64,000 bases of DNA from Mucilaginibacter cryoferens (lineage in GTDB: Bacteria > Bacteroidota > Bacteroidia > Sphingobacteriales > Sphingobacteriaceae): NCBI RefSeq assembly GCF_014205845.1, contig NZ_JACHCR010000001.1, positions 310,001-374,000 on the forward strand, read 5' to 3'. Under the pieces are notes generated by a model. The model saw only the letters and a list, made by a program, of their open reading frames with translations, was not told where the DNA came from and did no database searches. The stretch's first letter is position 1; the number at the start of each line of letters is the position of its first letter. The position numbers and the translations under genes were made by a program. Positions 53,139 to 62,575 of the stretch are shown here, piece after piece.

Positions 53139-53544
53139 GGACGCTTTTTATGGTGATCAATTACTCGTAGGCACCAAAAATATACTTAGCGTTTATGAAA
53201 AAAGAACACAATCGTTTGCGTCATTTTGCGCTAAAAAAAGCAGAAAATGGCACCCGGCTAAAAGAGTCTAAAGCTATTTGAGCATCTTATCTACCAAACT
53301 ATTAATCAATTACAGGCATTATAGAGCAGCAGCGTTATAAATTCCACATGCAAAGTGCATAGTTCAACACAACGCAAAAAACAAACGTTGCATATAGCTT
53401 ATACAAACGTTTGCGCAGTGCTTTTACCTCCATTTATATCATCCTTTGCGCATATTGCATTCAGTTGAACAACAGCACATTTAGCAAACATGCGGCTCAA
53501 CTGCAAGCAAACCACTTTACCTACACTTTCTAAACTATTAACCC
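53139..53544. promoter_or_regulatory. Divergent control region with LacI-type sites (nagB fusion / lacI-2)
   Basis: The 406-bp gap has three similar words. CAATCGTTTG (53209-53218) is near the nagB side. CAAACGTTG (53382-53390) and the palindrome CAAACGTTTG (53404-53413) start 22 bp apart near the regulator side. The nagB side also has TATTTTTG (minus strand, 53175-53182) as a -7 box. The sites resemble the general LacI/CcpA-type operator and differ from the CAATCGATTGC sites of the xylan regulon. Confidence 0.55.
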
Positions 53545-54582
53545 ATGTCATTAAAGCCTGCAACGTTAAAAGAAATAGCCAAAAAACTCAACATTTCCAT
53601 ATCAACAGTGTCGCGGGCCTTGCATGATCATGTAAGCATTGGCATTACCACCCGCCAAAAAGTTAAAAGGGCGGCTGCCGAAATGAATTACGAGCCCAAC
53701 CAAACTGCTGTTTTTTTTCAGAAGGGAAAAACTTACACCATTGGTGTTATTTTACCCGAGTTGTCTGAGGCTTTCTTTTCTTCGGCCACTACCGCCATTG
53801 AAGAAACTGCCTATAAAAAAAATTATACGGTACTGCTGGCACAATCACATGATAGCGAGCAAAAGGAAATTGAACTGGTAGAAAAAATGAAAAACCACCG
53901 GGTTGACGGTTTGCTGGTTTCGCTGGCCAAAAACACAAGCTCATTTGAGCATTTCGAAAAACTAAAAAAATATGGCATCCCCGTAGTTTTTTTCGATCGT
54001 ATCCCATCCTCGGTCAACATCCATTCGGTGGCCTGCAATATGGAAACCGGCACCATTGAGGCCGTAAATTACCTGCTTAAAAAAGGGCACCGTGCCATTG
54101 GTATGATCAACGGCCCCAAAACACTTTTTGCCAGCGGCGAGCGCAAAGAAGGTTACATTAAGGCCATCCAGAAAAACCGCCTTAAATTTGACACGTCGCT
54201 TGTTGTTAACTGCGACCTGACCGAAAAAGACACCGAACGTTGCTTAACCGAGCTATTGGCCAACAAACGTAAGGTAACGGCTATAGTTACTTTTAACGAC
54301 TACATAGCGCTGTTTGCCATCAAAAAAACAAGGTCGCTTAATTTGCCCACCAACGAAAGCCTGGAGTTTGTGAGCTATGCCAACCTGCCCCTTATCAATT
54401 ACATGGAGCATATCCCAGTGGCATCTGTAGAGCAGTTTCCGTATCTGCAAGGCCAAAAGGCTACCGATATCCTGTTCGAATTACTGGCTAATAAAGAGCG
54501 AAACTCGGCAAAGCAGGATGCGTTTTATAACATCACCATCGAATCGCAACTAATCGAAAATGCAACCAGAAATAGCAACTAA
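53545..54582 (+). CDS. LacI-family regulator, probably of the nagB fusion
   Basis: The 345-residue protein has an N-terminal LacI HTH (TLKEIAKKLNISISTVSRAL, about residues 7-26) and a sensor domain (YTIGVILPELSEAFFSS; VDGLLVSLAKNTSSF; PVVFFDRIPSS; KGHRAIGMINGP). It resembles the regulator at 34383 in layout but the recognition helix differs (SISTVSRALHDH against SAATVSRGLKNN), which fits the different operator words. It is divergent from the NagB fusion, so an amino-sugar phosphate is a reasonable ligand guess. Confidence 0.92.
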   Translation: MSLKPATLKEIAKKLNISISTVSRALHDHVSIGITTRQKVKRAAAEMNYEPNQTAVFFQKGKTYTIGVILPELSEAFFSSATTAIEETAYKKNYTVLLAQSHDSEQKEIELVEKMKNHRVDGLLVSLAKNTSSFEHFEKLKKYGIPVVFFDRIPSSVNIHSVACNMETGTIEAVNYLLKKGHRAIGMINGPKTLFASGERKEGYIKAIQKNRLKFDTSLVVNCDLTEKDTERCLTELLANKRKVTAIVTFNDYIALFAIKKTRSLNLPTNESLEFVSYANLPLINYMEHIPVASVEQFPYLQGQKATDILFELLANKERNSAKQDAFYNITIESQLIENATRNSN

Positions 54583-54713
54583 TGCCTGGTTATCGATAAA
54601 TTGTCGCTTAGCCTTTAGCCCAAAGTAATAAGTTTTAAGTATAGAAAAGAGAAAAAGCGGACTTCCGACTTAGTACTTGTTATACTTAACACTAACCTTA
54701 GTAAATTTTTATT

Positions 54714-54755
54714 CAACAAAAAACGGGATGACTAAAATCATCCCGTTTTTTGTTG
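54714..54755. terminator. Bidirectional terminator after lacI-2
   Basis: An 18-bp perfect stem, CAACAAAAAACGGGATGA (54714-54731) with its complement (54738-54755), has a 6-nt loop. A and T runs on both sides serve the two convergent genes. Confidence 0.8.
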
Positions 54756-54766
54756 TTCTATATTTA

Positions 54767-56464
54767 TTATTTAAGAAACTCCTGTTCGAAGTTTGAAAGC
54801 CATCCCACGCCATCAAGGCTCCAATCGCTTGACGTGGGTACCTTGAGCCAGTAAAATATTAAACCGGCTACATCTGGCCCGGTAGCTACTATAGAAACTG
54901 CCCCATCGGCTACGTTCTGAGAATCGCGGCTTACCGGAATATCGTTCCCCAGGGCATCCCAAACGGCCGTTCCTTTCATCAAAAAATTATAGCCTGCAGG
55001 TGCAAGGTTTGCAACAATAGCACCACCACCGTCATCAATACGCCAATAGCCTGTTAAATTGCTGTAGTAAGGATGTTTGGTGATATCTTTTAATGCAATA
55101 TTGGCCAGTACCGTTGCATCATCCAAAGCAACGTTAAAATACTCCACATCGGCGGCGTAAAAATCAAGTGCACTGCTTCCGTCTACATTTCTATGCCCCA
55201 GTATCAATGGGTTTGATGTACTGAGGTTCTTGGTGCCCGAAATATCACCCGAAATAACCGGTAGGCCATCGGTATACAGGGTTGCAGTTCTTACTCCTCC
55301 GCTAAGTTTTACAGTCATGGTAATGGTATGCCACTTATCATCAACAATGGTGTTACCCAACAATTGAGTTTTACCATTACCTCCGTTTGCCGACCCTCCA
55401 AATATCACCCCATAATCGGTTCCTTGCTGAAACATTGTCCAGCCTGTGGTAGTCCCCCCATCAACGCCGGTACTTTTTGAAAAGAAACCAGGATAACTGT
55501 TAGCGGCATTCATTTTAATTTGCAGCTGTACAGTAAAATCCTTGTTTGTACCCGCATCATACAAACCATTATCGGCCTTAATAACCGCGTTGGTAGAAGT
55601 ACCGCTAAAATGCATGGTGTTAAAGCCCGATTTGGTTACCGCCTGCGATTTTAAGCTGGGGTTTGAGCAAATGATAAAGCCGGGTTTTGGATTGCTATCA
55701 CTTCCTCCGCGGTTGGTGGTTACAATAACCAGCCAATCTTCGGTTGCGTAAGTTTTACGTGCCATTAAGGCTGCGGTAATCTCGCCAATATAACCATCTG
55801 TTTTTTCGATGGCCGCTTTATAGTCTGGCACATCGGCGTTAAAACCAACTGCTTTACCAGCTGCCTCAACATCTCTAAAATCTACCAAAATAGCTTTGGC
55901 GTTGTTGTTTTGTACAATGTTTACCGCCGAATCTTTAACTGCGGCATCATTAGTGGGCAGTATACGATGGTCTGCATGTATCATGTATCTGTTTAAGGCT
56001 GCATCTGTAGTAATAGTTACGGTTTTGTACTCCGGTCTTACATCCAGCAAACGGGATAGGAAGGTTGGATATGCCGGCACGGCCGCATCCGGGTTACCCT
56101 GATCTGCCACGGGGATATAAGTATCATCAATTATACCGTGTTTTGCCGATGATACACCGGTAAGCATACTTGCCCAGGTTGCCGCATCTGATGATACGGC
56201 ATCTGCCAGCACACCGTAAGTGTACTTTCCGGTTTTTATCAGGGTTGCCATATTGGGAGGGGTCACCTTTTGCACCTCGGCGCCGGCAAGGCCATCAATA
56301 TTAATGATCAATACCTTTCTTTCGGCTTGCCCGTTGATGCCGTTCCCATATTCTTCAAATATCTGGGGTGGGTTTGGATATTTTTTACAAGCACTTAAAA
56401 CAGTCAGTAATACTAAAGCCAGACTGCAGAGGCTTATACTTTTGTTTCTATAATTTATCATCAT
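54767..56464 (-). CDS. Lipoprotein with degenerate alkaline-phosphatase-superfamily domain and LamG-like domain (paralogue A)
   Basis: The 565-residue lipoprotein (LSACKKYP, Cys26) starts with a phosphodiesterase-like fold: VLIINIDGLAG with Asp57, then SSDAATWASMLTGVSSAKHG, then TDGYIGEI and WLVIVTTNRGG. In active relatives the residue nine before the TG is Thr/Ser/Cys; here it is Asp93. The usual Ser-Asp-His-Gly metal motif is TNRGG here (Asn251, Arg252). The domain is therefore probably not catalytic. Residues about 286-480 form a LamG/concanavalin-like domain, and the last about 60 residues (WSLDGVGWLSNF) are shared with paralogue B. It is last in the M60/SusD operon. Binding rather than hydrolysis is inferred. 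Confidence 0.75.
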   Translation of the reverse strand: MMINYRNKSISLCSLALVLLTVLSACKKYPNPPQIFEEYGNGINGQAERKVLIINIDGLAGAEVQKVTPPNMATLIKTGKYTYGVLADAVSSDAATWASMLTGVSSAKHGIIDDTYIPVADQGNPDAAVPAYPTFLSRLLDVRPEYKTVTITTDAALNRYMIHADHRILPTNDAAVKDSAVNIVQNNNAKAILVDFRDVEAAGKAVGFNADVPDYKAAIEKTDGYIGEITAALMARKTYATEDWLVIVTTNRGGSDSNPKPGFIICSNPSLKSQAVTKSGFNTMHFSGTSTNAVIKADNGLYDAGTNKDFTVQLQIKMNAANSYPGFFSKSTGVDGGTTTGWTMFQQGTDYGVIFGGSANGGNGKTQLLGNTIVDDKWHTITMTVKLSGGVRTATLYTDGLPVISGDISGTKNLSTSNPLILGHRNVDGSSALDFYAADVEYFNVALDDATVLANIALKDITKHPYYSNLTGYWRIDDGGGAIVANLAPAGYNFLMKGTAVWDALGNDIPVSRDSQNVADGAVSIVATGPDVAGLIFYWLKVPTSSDWSLDGVGWLSNFEQEFLK

Positions 56465-56487
56465 TTGGTTGTTAATGATTGCTGATA

Positions 56488-58410
56488 TTATTTAATAAGG
56501 TTCATTTCGGCCAATGCCGCGTTTGGCGTATTTGTCCAGGCATCTTTCAGGATAACTTTATAATACTGGGCAGTTTTGCTGGCAGGGAACAGGTACTCAT
56601 ATCTTGCAAAAGCATTGGCTATTACTGTCGATCCTACAAACGTCCAGTTAACATTATCGGTGCTGGTGTATATATCGGCGTTTTTAGGTCTTTGCGCTGT
56701 ACTGTTGCGCGGTACAAAATACATTCCCTTCGCTGTAACAGGGCCGCCAGCGTTTAGTACCAATGTGTATGGGTAAACACCGGTTGCATACTGCCATTGC
56801 GAATGCCAGAAGGTATTGTTGTCGCCATCAATTAAGGCTGCCGCATGGCCATTAATCGGCCCTTCGCCTGTTGTTTCTTCGGAGCTTACCGTTACCGTGG
56901 TTTTATAGATAATATTATCGGTACCGCCTTTTTGGGTCATGGGGTTGTAGGTCCATACCTTTTTTGTAAGCAATGGATATTTGGCGCTTATAGTTGTTTT
57001 TGATTGCGACGAAACACTAATTCCCCAGGCATCAAAAAACGGTTTCAAATCTGTTTTGGCAAATTCAGAGAAACGCTCGTAAACAAAATCCTGCTTATCC
57101 TGATCGGTGTTTGATAAGCGCTGGGCATGCCGGGCTGCTGTATATAAGTAGGGCATGGCATCATAACCGTAAACCCCGAAGATTTGAAGGAAAGGCACCA
57201 TCCTCTTGAAGGGATCGTTCATATCATCAACGGTATTAAAGTTGGTGGGATCGTTATTGGCAGCGGCAAAATCAAGCGCGGGTTGCACCCAATCGTCGCC
57301 ATGTTGTATAGAAAAATCGGCCCCGTTGCGATGCGCCACTTTAAAGCTAAACAGGTTGTTGGTGGTTTCGCCCAATGTGCTCCAACTCCAGATATTGCCT
57401 TGCTGGCAATTGTGCCCAAACTCGTGATAAGTACCCCAGTTTGAGCCATGCAAAAGCTGATCGATACTAACTACACTGTTAAACCATTCGTTATCCATAG
57501 TGGCTACAATGGGAAAACCATTGTGCCCATACCCCACACTTGGCTGAATATCCAATACTTCGCGCCACGCGCCCTGCGGACTTCTGTCCCTTATATCTGC
57601 ACTGTTATCAGAAAGGCCCATCCAGCTATTATAGTCCAGCTCAAAAACATTGTTCCAGGCCGTCATTAACGCGGTAGGATCTGTTAATGGGGTAGCCGAG
57701 TTAAAATTTCTAATTAAAAAATCTCTGGGAATTAAGAAGATCACCCGTTTTGCACGCAGTTCCAACCATGGCACTGTTGATGCCTTTACCTGTGCTGCCC
57801 ACGTTGCATTATTGCTTGTGCCCAACACAAAATCGGGCGCTTTGGCTGCGCCTGTTATGGTAAAATCTACCGGTTGCGCAATGCCAAAAGCGGCACGGAT
57901 GTAAATTGTACCGCCATACGCGTTGCGCACATAGTTTACTCCCGGAAACAACGCTTTTACAGTATAAATAAGCGGGTCTCGCAGCAAACTTAACTGACCG
58001 GTAAGATCATCTGTTTGCCCGCCAACCTGTACACTTAAACCGTTAATCCCATCTGGAACTACTATTTTAATCAATTCGCCGGCAGGCGCCCAGTAGCCGG
58101 TGCTAAATTGTGGCTCGGGAGCAACAGAGATGCGCAATACAGACGCGTTTGATGCCGAAAAATTAAGATCCAGCGTAAACTTCTCATTAGTAACCCTCGG
58201 CTCCGCCGGATCTATCAATCCAGGAAAAATGCGGGCACGGGCATACATTGATCTATCCACCCGCGACATTGCTGTATCAACCGTAACGTTGCTTACGTTG
58301 CCGGTGCTGGGTGCATTATAGCCATCGTTAAACTTATAACCATATTTTTTGCAGGAGGCAACACTCATAAGCAAAATGGCGCAAAGGATATTTAAATATA
58401 TCTTTCTCAT
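56488..58410 (-). CDS. M60-family (enhancin-like) metallopeptidase lipoprotein with C-terminal F5/8 domain
   Basis: The 640-residue lipoprotein (SVASCKKYG, Cys20) has an N-terminal beta domain and the M60 gluzincin motif HEFGHN (His329, Glu330, His333) with the third ligand Glu348 (TLGETTNN). That fits HExGH-x8-28-E. The C-terminus (about 495-640) is a discoidin/F5-8-type sugar-binding domain (ALIDGDNNTFWHSQWQ, QYYKVILKD). M60 enzymes cut heavily O-glycosylated proteins such as mucins. It lies between the two pseudo-phosphatase paralogues in a SusD-containing operon, which suggests glycoprotein use. The catalytic motif is intact. Confidence 0.92.
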   Translation of the reverse strand: MRKIYLNILCAILLMSVASCKKYGYKFNDGYNAPSTGNVSNVTVDTAMSRVDRSMYARARIFPGLIDPAEPRVTNEKFTLDLNFSASNASVLRISVAPEPQFSTGYWAPAGELIKIVVPDGINGLSVQVGGQTDDLTGQLSLLRDPLIYTVKALFPGVNYVRNAYGGTIYIRAAFGIAQPVDFTITGAAKAPDFVLGTSNNATWAAQVKASTVPWLELRAKRVIFLIPRDFLIRNFNSATPLTDPTALMTAWNNVFELDYNSWMGLSDNSADIRDRSPQGAWREVLDIQPSVGYGHNGFPIVATMDNEWFNSVVSIDQLLHGSNWGTYHEFGHNCQQGNIWSWSTLGETTNNLFSFKVAHRNGADFSIQHGDDWVQPALDFAAANNDPTNFNTVDDMNDPFKRMVPFLQIFGVYGYDAMPYLYTAARHAQRLSNTDQDKQDFVYERFSEFAKTDLKPFFDAWGISVSSQSKTTISAKYPLLTKKVWTYNPMTQKGGTDNIIYKTTVTVSSEETTGEGPINGHAAALIDGDNNTFWHSQWQYATGVYPYTLVLNAGGPVTAKGMYFVPRNSTAQRPKNADIYTSTDNVNWTFVGSTVIANAFARYEYLFPASKTAQYYKVILKDAWTNTPNAALAEMNLIK

Positions 58411-58422
58411 TTTTTTAATGTT

Positions 58423-60150
58423 TTATGGTTTAATATCTGAGTAAACAGGTGTCCACGATTTTCCGTCCAAATTCCAGGCGGTGGGTACGGTCACGCTCAT
58501 CCATTGATAAATTTCAAAGGGCAGGTCAACGTCATTAGGCACCAGCCTGAAAAAAGACGCGTTGATATCCGGGCATAAGGCTGGACTCAGGTCGCTGAAA
58601 TTAGTCCAATTGCCATTGCTGCCTACCAACAGGTCGCTTCCCTTGCCAGATTTATCTTTAAGCACATTACCAGCACCTTCTTCCATAGGCCAATAGCCCA
58701 CCAGGTCTTTATAGTTAGGGTTCGAATCATCGATACTGGTTTTGCAGGCGTACGCTGCTATTTGCTGTGTGGTTAAGGCAACATTGTACACCTGTAGGTT
58801 ATTTAGCAGCACGGTGGCACTCTCATCTTCGCTGCCGGGGATATAGCCCAATTTAAATGACGCGTTGTTGTTGGGGTTGTTACCATTCATGGCACGCTCG
58901 GTGTTCAACACCCCATCGGTATATACCCTCACTTTACGATTTGTGCCATCAAATACAGCGGTGAGTTTATGCCACAGCCCGTCGCTGATGGTTGTGCCCT
59001 GGGCCTGGCTTGCTACTGACGAGTTTAAGGTCCAGGCATCACCCTCTAAAAACATATTCCATCCTGCGCCGGTAAAGGCAGTAACACGCTTAGATAGAAA
59101 TGAAGGGTAGTAATAACCACCCGGCAAACTTTTTATAAGTACCTGAACAGTAAAGTTGCCGTAAACGCCAATGTTGTACTGGGCTGGGTCCTGTATTGTA
59201 GCGTTGGGGCGTTTTGAGGCAGAGTAATCATAGGTTATACTGGTATTGGTATAAGCTATGTTATCTGTTTGAGGCTTGGGTACAAACAGGGTGGTAAAGC
59301 GCGGATTGTAAAACACCACAAAGTTATTTCGTGTATCATCACCGTATGAAGTAAAATCGGTACTGGTTGGGTCGGGTTGAATAGCCCCGCCTTTGTTTGA
59401 GGCGATAACAACCAGCCAGTTTTCTGCGGCGAATGTTTTACGGGTTGATAAGGCCGTCATTATTTCGCCCACGTAACCATCAATTTTGAGGATGGCATCT
59501 GTATAATTAGCGTCGGCATCTTCAAAGCTGCTGGTTTCTCCGGCCAGTTCGGCACCATGAAACTGGGCAACTACAAGTTTTGCATCTTCGTTTTGCAGTT
59601 CGGTATTTACTGCTGTTTTAACAGCGGCGTCATCACCTTCAAACGTTTTCTGGAAAGTGGCATCCTTGGCCAGGTTGGTATTAAAGCTGCCTGTTGATGC
59701 AATTGAAACCGTTCTGTAATTGGCATTGGCCTGCTTTAGCCTTGCAAATAAGGTTGGATAAGCGGCCAGATCATTCCCCGCAAAATCTTCAGATTCCACT
59801 TTGTGTTTATCGGCAGTTACGCCTGTTATCATATTTGCCCACGAGCCTGCATTGGTAACCGTGTTGGTACCGTAATCGCTTAAGCCATCGTAAGCGTAAA
59901 TAGCATTTTTAACTATTTTCGAAATGTTTGGCGCGTTAAGCGACCGTAAGGCCCGCCCCCTTACGCCATCAACAATAATGTAGAGCACTTTACGTGTTTT
60001 TACATTAATGCCCAACGTATCGTTTTTTGAAGCATCCTTGAGCTTGTTTTGAAAATCCTTATTACAGGTGAACAGCATTGTTGCCGAAAGCGCAACTACC
60101 GCTACTGTTACAAGGTTTTTTACCAGTTGTTTACAGGTATATGTTTTCAT
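58423..60150 (-). CDS. Lipoprotein with degenerate alkaline-phosphatase-superfamily domain and LamG-like domain (paralogue B)
   Basis: The 575-residue lipoprotein (LFTCNKDF, Cys29) has the same plan as paralogue A. The phosphodiesterase-like domain has VLYIIVDGVRG (Asp61), VTNAGSWANMITGVTADKH with Asn100 at the nucleophile position, and WLVVIASNKGG (Asn252, Lys253) where Asp-His is expected. A LamG-like domain (about 320-500, YNIGVYGNFTVQVLIK start) and the shared C-terminal module (WNLDGKSWTPVY) follow. Loss of the same catalytic positions in both copies points to a conserved non-enzymatic role. It lies 12 bp upstream of the M60 gene. Confidence 0.75.
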   Translation of the reverse strand: MKTYTCKQLVKNLVTVAVVALSATMLFTCNKDFQNKLKDASKNDTLGINVKTRKVLYIIVDGVRGRALRSLNAPNISKIVKNAIYAYDGLSDYGTNTVTNAGSWANMITGVTADKHKVESEDFAGNDLAAYPTLFARLKQANANYRTVSIASTGSFNTNLAKDATFQKTFEGDDAAVKTAVNTELQNEDAKLVVAQFHGAELAGETSSFEDADANYTDAILKIDGYVGEIMTALSTRKTFAAENWLVVIASNKGGAIQPDPTSTDFTSYGDDTRNNFVVFYNPRFTTLFVPKPQTDNIAYTNTSITYDYSASKRPNATIQDPAQYNIGVYGNFTVQVLIKSLPGGYYYPSFLSKRVTAFTGAGWNMFLEGDAWTLNSSVASQAQGTTISDGLWHKLTAVFDGTNRKVRVYTDGVLNTERAMNGNNPNNNASFKLGYIPGSEDESATVLLNNLQVYNVALTTQQIAAYACKTSIDDSNPNYKDLVGYWPMEEGAGNVLKDKSGKGSDLLVGSNGNWTNFSDLSPALCPDINASFFRLVPNDVDLPFEIYQWMSVTVPTAWNLDGKSWTPVYSDIKP

Positions 60151-60180
60151 TTTGTTACTATTATGATTTTAGTATCCCAC

Positions 60181-61806
60181 TTATTTTTTCAACTCAACAC
60201 GTACAATGTTGCCCACTTTGGTGTTATCAAACTTGGTAAAATCGCCCACCAACAGCACAGCAGGGTTGCCCAGGGCCGATGTTGTTTCTATCATCTTGGT
60301 TATCCGCCCCTGGAAAGCGCCCGTGTTGTTGTAACCGGAGGCCAGCGCGCCATTGGCACTCAGAATCATGAAACCCTGCCTTACTATGTTGCCATACGAA
60401 TTAAAATTGCCCGAAACCAGCACCTTACCATTGTTTAACTGTGCAGCAAAGTTGGGTACACCACCTGCAAGCTGGCTAAACTGAAATGTATTATCAGCAC
60501 TGCCATCGGCATTTAAAAGAGCCACACCGTTAAGGCTTTTGCCGGCATAGGTATTAAATGCGCCGGCAATCACAATTTTGCCGGTGGTGGCATTGTAGCG
60601 CACAGATGTTACAGGCCCGTCGGTGCCGGTACCGGCGGCAAAGGTTGCATCAACAGAGCCATCGGTATTGAGGCGTACAATGTGGTTGGCTTGCACCCCG
60701 TTAAAAGTAGAGAAGCTACCCACAGCCACAATTTTACCATCGGCCTGCATAAAGGCATCGTTAATATCGCCATTGGCTCCTGCGTAGCCCTGGCGGGTTA
60801 CCGGGTTATAGTTATAGGTAGAATCCATAGTACCATCGGTAGTTAACCGGGCTATCTGGCTCATTTTGGTTACATCGGCTACCTTAAAATCGCGGGTAGA
60901 CCGCAGGTAGAAGTACTTTACATAGTTTGAAAAATTACCCAGGATAGTGATCTTTCCATTGTTTACAAAGCTTTTTACAATGGTACCAAATACTCCCCCG
61001 TTAAAGGTTGCAACAGTATCTAAACCAAACTCTGGAATCTGCGGTTTAAGGTTGATAACTTCGATGGATGCCGAATCTAAAGAGCCATCGATATTTAACC
61101 GGGTTATACCATTAATGCCCTTACGGTTGTTATAGGAGGTAAGAAAGCCGCCAACAATGTATTGGCCGTTATCTAAACGGTTTACAGTTTGCAGAACGCC
61201 GCCCGCACCTGCGCCCGAAGCCAGCTGGCTTTGAAAAGCACCATCGTGCGAGATAAGCACTATATGGTTAACAGGAGTTGATGGCGCCTGGCTTTCAAAA
61301 TTGGTAAAAGCGCCAACCATCAGGTAATTACCATCGTTTGTTTGCAAAAGATCATTAATGGCGGCGTTGGTACCGTTTACCGCTTTAAAGGATGCATCAA
61401 TAGAAACCTTGCCATTTACCGTAAATTTGGGACCAAAAAATGATTGCCCGTTGGCTATTACCGTGGTACCGCCAGAACTGGCATTATCTGGAATAGTTAC
61501 CGTAACTGTACTATCGGTAACAGCGGTTACTGTGGCCGCTATTTCATTTACCAGAAACTGAAAGTTGTTTTTATAGCTAAGCAAGCCCGAAATTTTAAAA
61601 GTAACGGCATCGTCCGCGCCGCCACTGTTTGGTGTAGGGTCATCGGTACTAAATTTAATACCCAGTGGAGCCTTGCCTCCGCCGTAGGGATCTTCCTGCA
61701 ACGCAGGCGACTTTTTACATGCCACCTGCACAATTAAAACCAGCAGCAACAATGCTTTAATGAGGTTAAGGCCTGTGTTTTTTATATAGTTTGAAATCAT
61801 CATCAT
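60181..61806 (-). CDS. Lipoprotein with TIG/IPT-like domain and delta-60 repeat propeller (DUF5008-like)
   Basis: The 541-residue lipoprotein (VQVACKKSP, Cys30) begins with an IPT/TIG-like Ig fold (about 50-130). At least four delta-60-type repeats follow (about 215-520), each with a pattern like LNxDGSxDxxF: LNIDGSLDSASIEV, LTTDGTMDSTYNYN, LNTDGSVDATFAAGTG, LNADGSADNTFQF. They probably build a beta-propeller. I associate the layout with DUF5008 proteins of Bacteroidota SusD loci. A surface glycan- or protein-binding role is likely; no enzyme motif is seen. It lies 30 bp upstream of paralogue B. Confidence 0.7.
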   Translation of the reverse strand: MMMISNYIKNTGLNLIKALLLLVLIVQVACKKSPALQEDPYGGGKAPLGIKFSTDDPTPNSGGADDAVTFKISGLLSYKNNFQFLVNEIAATVTAVTDSTVTVTIPDNASSGGTTVIANGQSFFGPKFTVNGKVSIDASFKAVNGTNAAINDLLQTNDGNYLMVGAFTNFESQAPSTPVNHIVLISHDGAFQSQLASGAGAGGVLQTVNRLDNGQYIVGGFLTSYNNRKGINGITRLNIDGSLDSASIEVINLKPQIPEFGLDTVATFNGGVFGTIVKSFVNNGKITILGNFSNYVKYFYLRSTRDFKVADVTKMSQIARLTTDGTMDSTYNYNPVTRQGYAGANGDINDAFMQADGKIVAVGSFSTFNGVQANHIVRLNTDGSVDATFAAGTGTDGPVTSVRYNATTGKIVIAGAFNTYAGKSLNGVALLNADGSADNTFQFSQLAGGVPNFAAQLNNGKVLVSGNFNSYGNIVRQGFMILSANGALASGYNNTGAFQGRITKMIETTSALGNPAVLLVGDFTKFDNTKVGNIVRVELKK

Positions 61807-61839
61807 TTCTATAAGTATGTATATAATTAACCTGTATAA

Positions 61840-62559
61840 TTATTGGGTGGGTTTACTGATTCCGGCCGACTCGGCGGCTATTACAAACCGCCGGCTATCA
61901 AACCCTAAAACATGGTTTTGATATTGCAGCGCATGAATAACGCCGTTGGTTGGCTGAATATCAGACGTAGCGACGGGCACATTAATTAAACCTACCGTAG
62001 GGTTGGAGAAATCTGGAATATAGGAGATGATGAGCTGTCTGTAACCAACATATTTTACCCCACCGGCGCTGTTATAAAAAACACCAAGATTCATGGTTCG
62101 GCCACCGTACGAAACGTACCCCTGTCCCGGAAAAGCAATGATGGCAGCGGTATCAATCTGCGGAATGTCTTTTAGCAGGTAAGTGCCTTTAAATACATAC
62201 TCCGAAAGCAGATCTTTCCATACCTGGGGCTGTACCTGCTCCAGCTGCGAAACGGTATCTTTTCCGTTGTTCCGCAAATCGTTGTTTAAGTTTACAATTG
62301 CCTTGTGGATGCAAGAGCTTGGCGGGGCAAAAAAGGTTACATTTTCCTTTTGAAAAAGGTCGCTCATACCTGCTATTTTCACAACCCTTACCAGGCTGTC
62401 AAAAATAAAGGGCTTGGCTTCCAGGTAATCTAAAATAGTGCCGTTGTACTTAGCCTGGTGTACGCCGGTATCGTAAAAATAACTATCCTTTTTACAGCTT
62501 ACCAGCAAGCATGCCGAGATAAGGAATATGGCTATAACTGATTTTATTGTGTTGTACAT
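61840..62559 (-). CDS. Fasciclin (FAS1)-domain lipoprotein
   Basis: The 239-residue lipoprotein (LLVSCKKD, Cys22) has one FAS1-like domain. The H1-type segment is VTFFAPPSSCIHKAI and the later half is GVIHALQYQNHVLG, in place of the usual TPTDxAF and NGVVHxIDxVL words. FAS1 domains mediate adhesion or ligand binding and are found beside SusD in several Bacteroidota loci. It follows the SusD gene by 16 bp and precedes the DUF5008-like gene by 33 bp. Confidence 0.82.
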   Translation of the reverse strand: MYNTIKSVIAIFLISACLLVSCKKDSYFYDTGVHQAKYNGTILDYLEAKPFIFDSLVRVVKIAGMSDLFQKENVTFFAPPSSCIHKAIVNLNNDLRNNGKDTVSQLEQVQPQVWKDLLSEYVFKGTYLLKDIPQIDTAAIIAFPGQGYVSYGGRTMNLGVFYNSAGGVKYVGYRQLIISYIPDFSNPTVGLINVPVATSDIQPTNGVIHALQYQNHVLGFDSRRFVIAAESAGISKPTQ

Positions 62560-62575
62560 AATGTTGCTGTTTATA

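Noticed and set aside
53083..53271. 62-codon plus-strand frame across the nagB start
   Set aside because: It overlaps the NagB N-terminus and the operator region; Lys/Ser-rich tail without domain.
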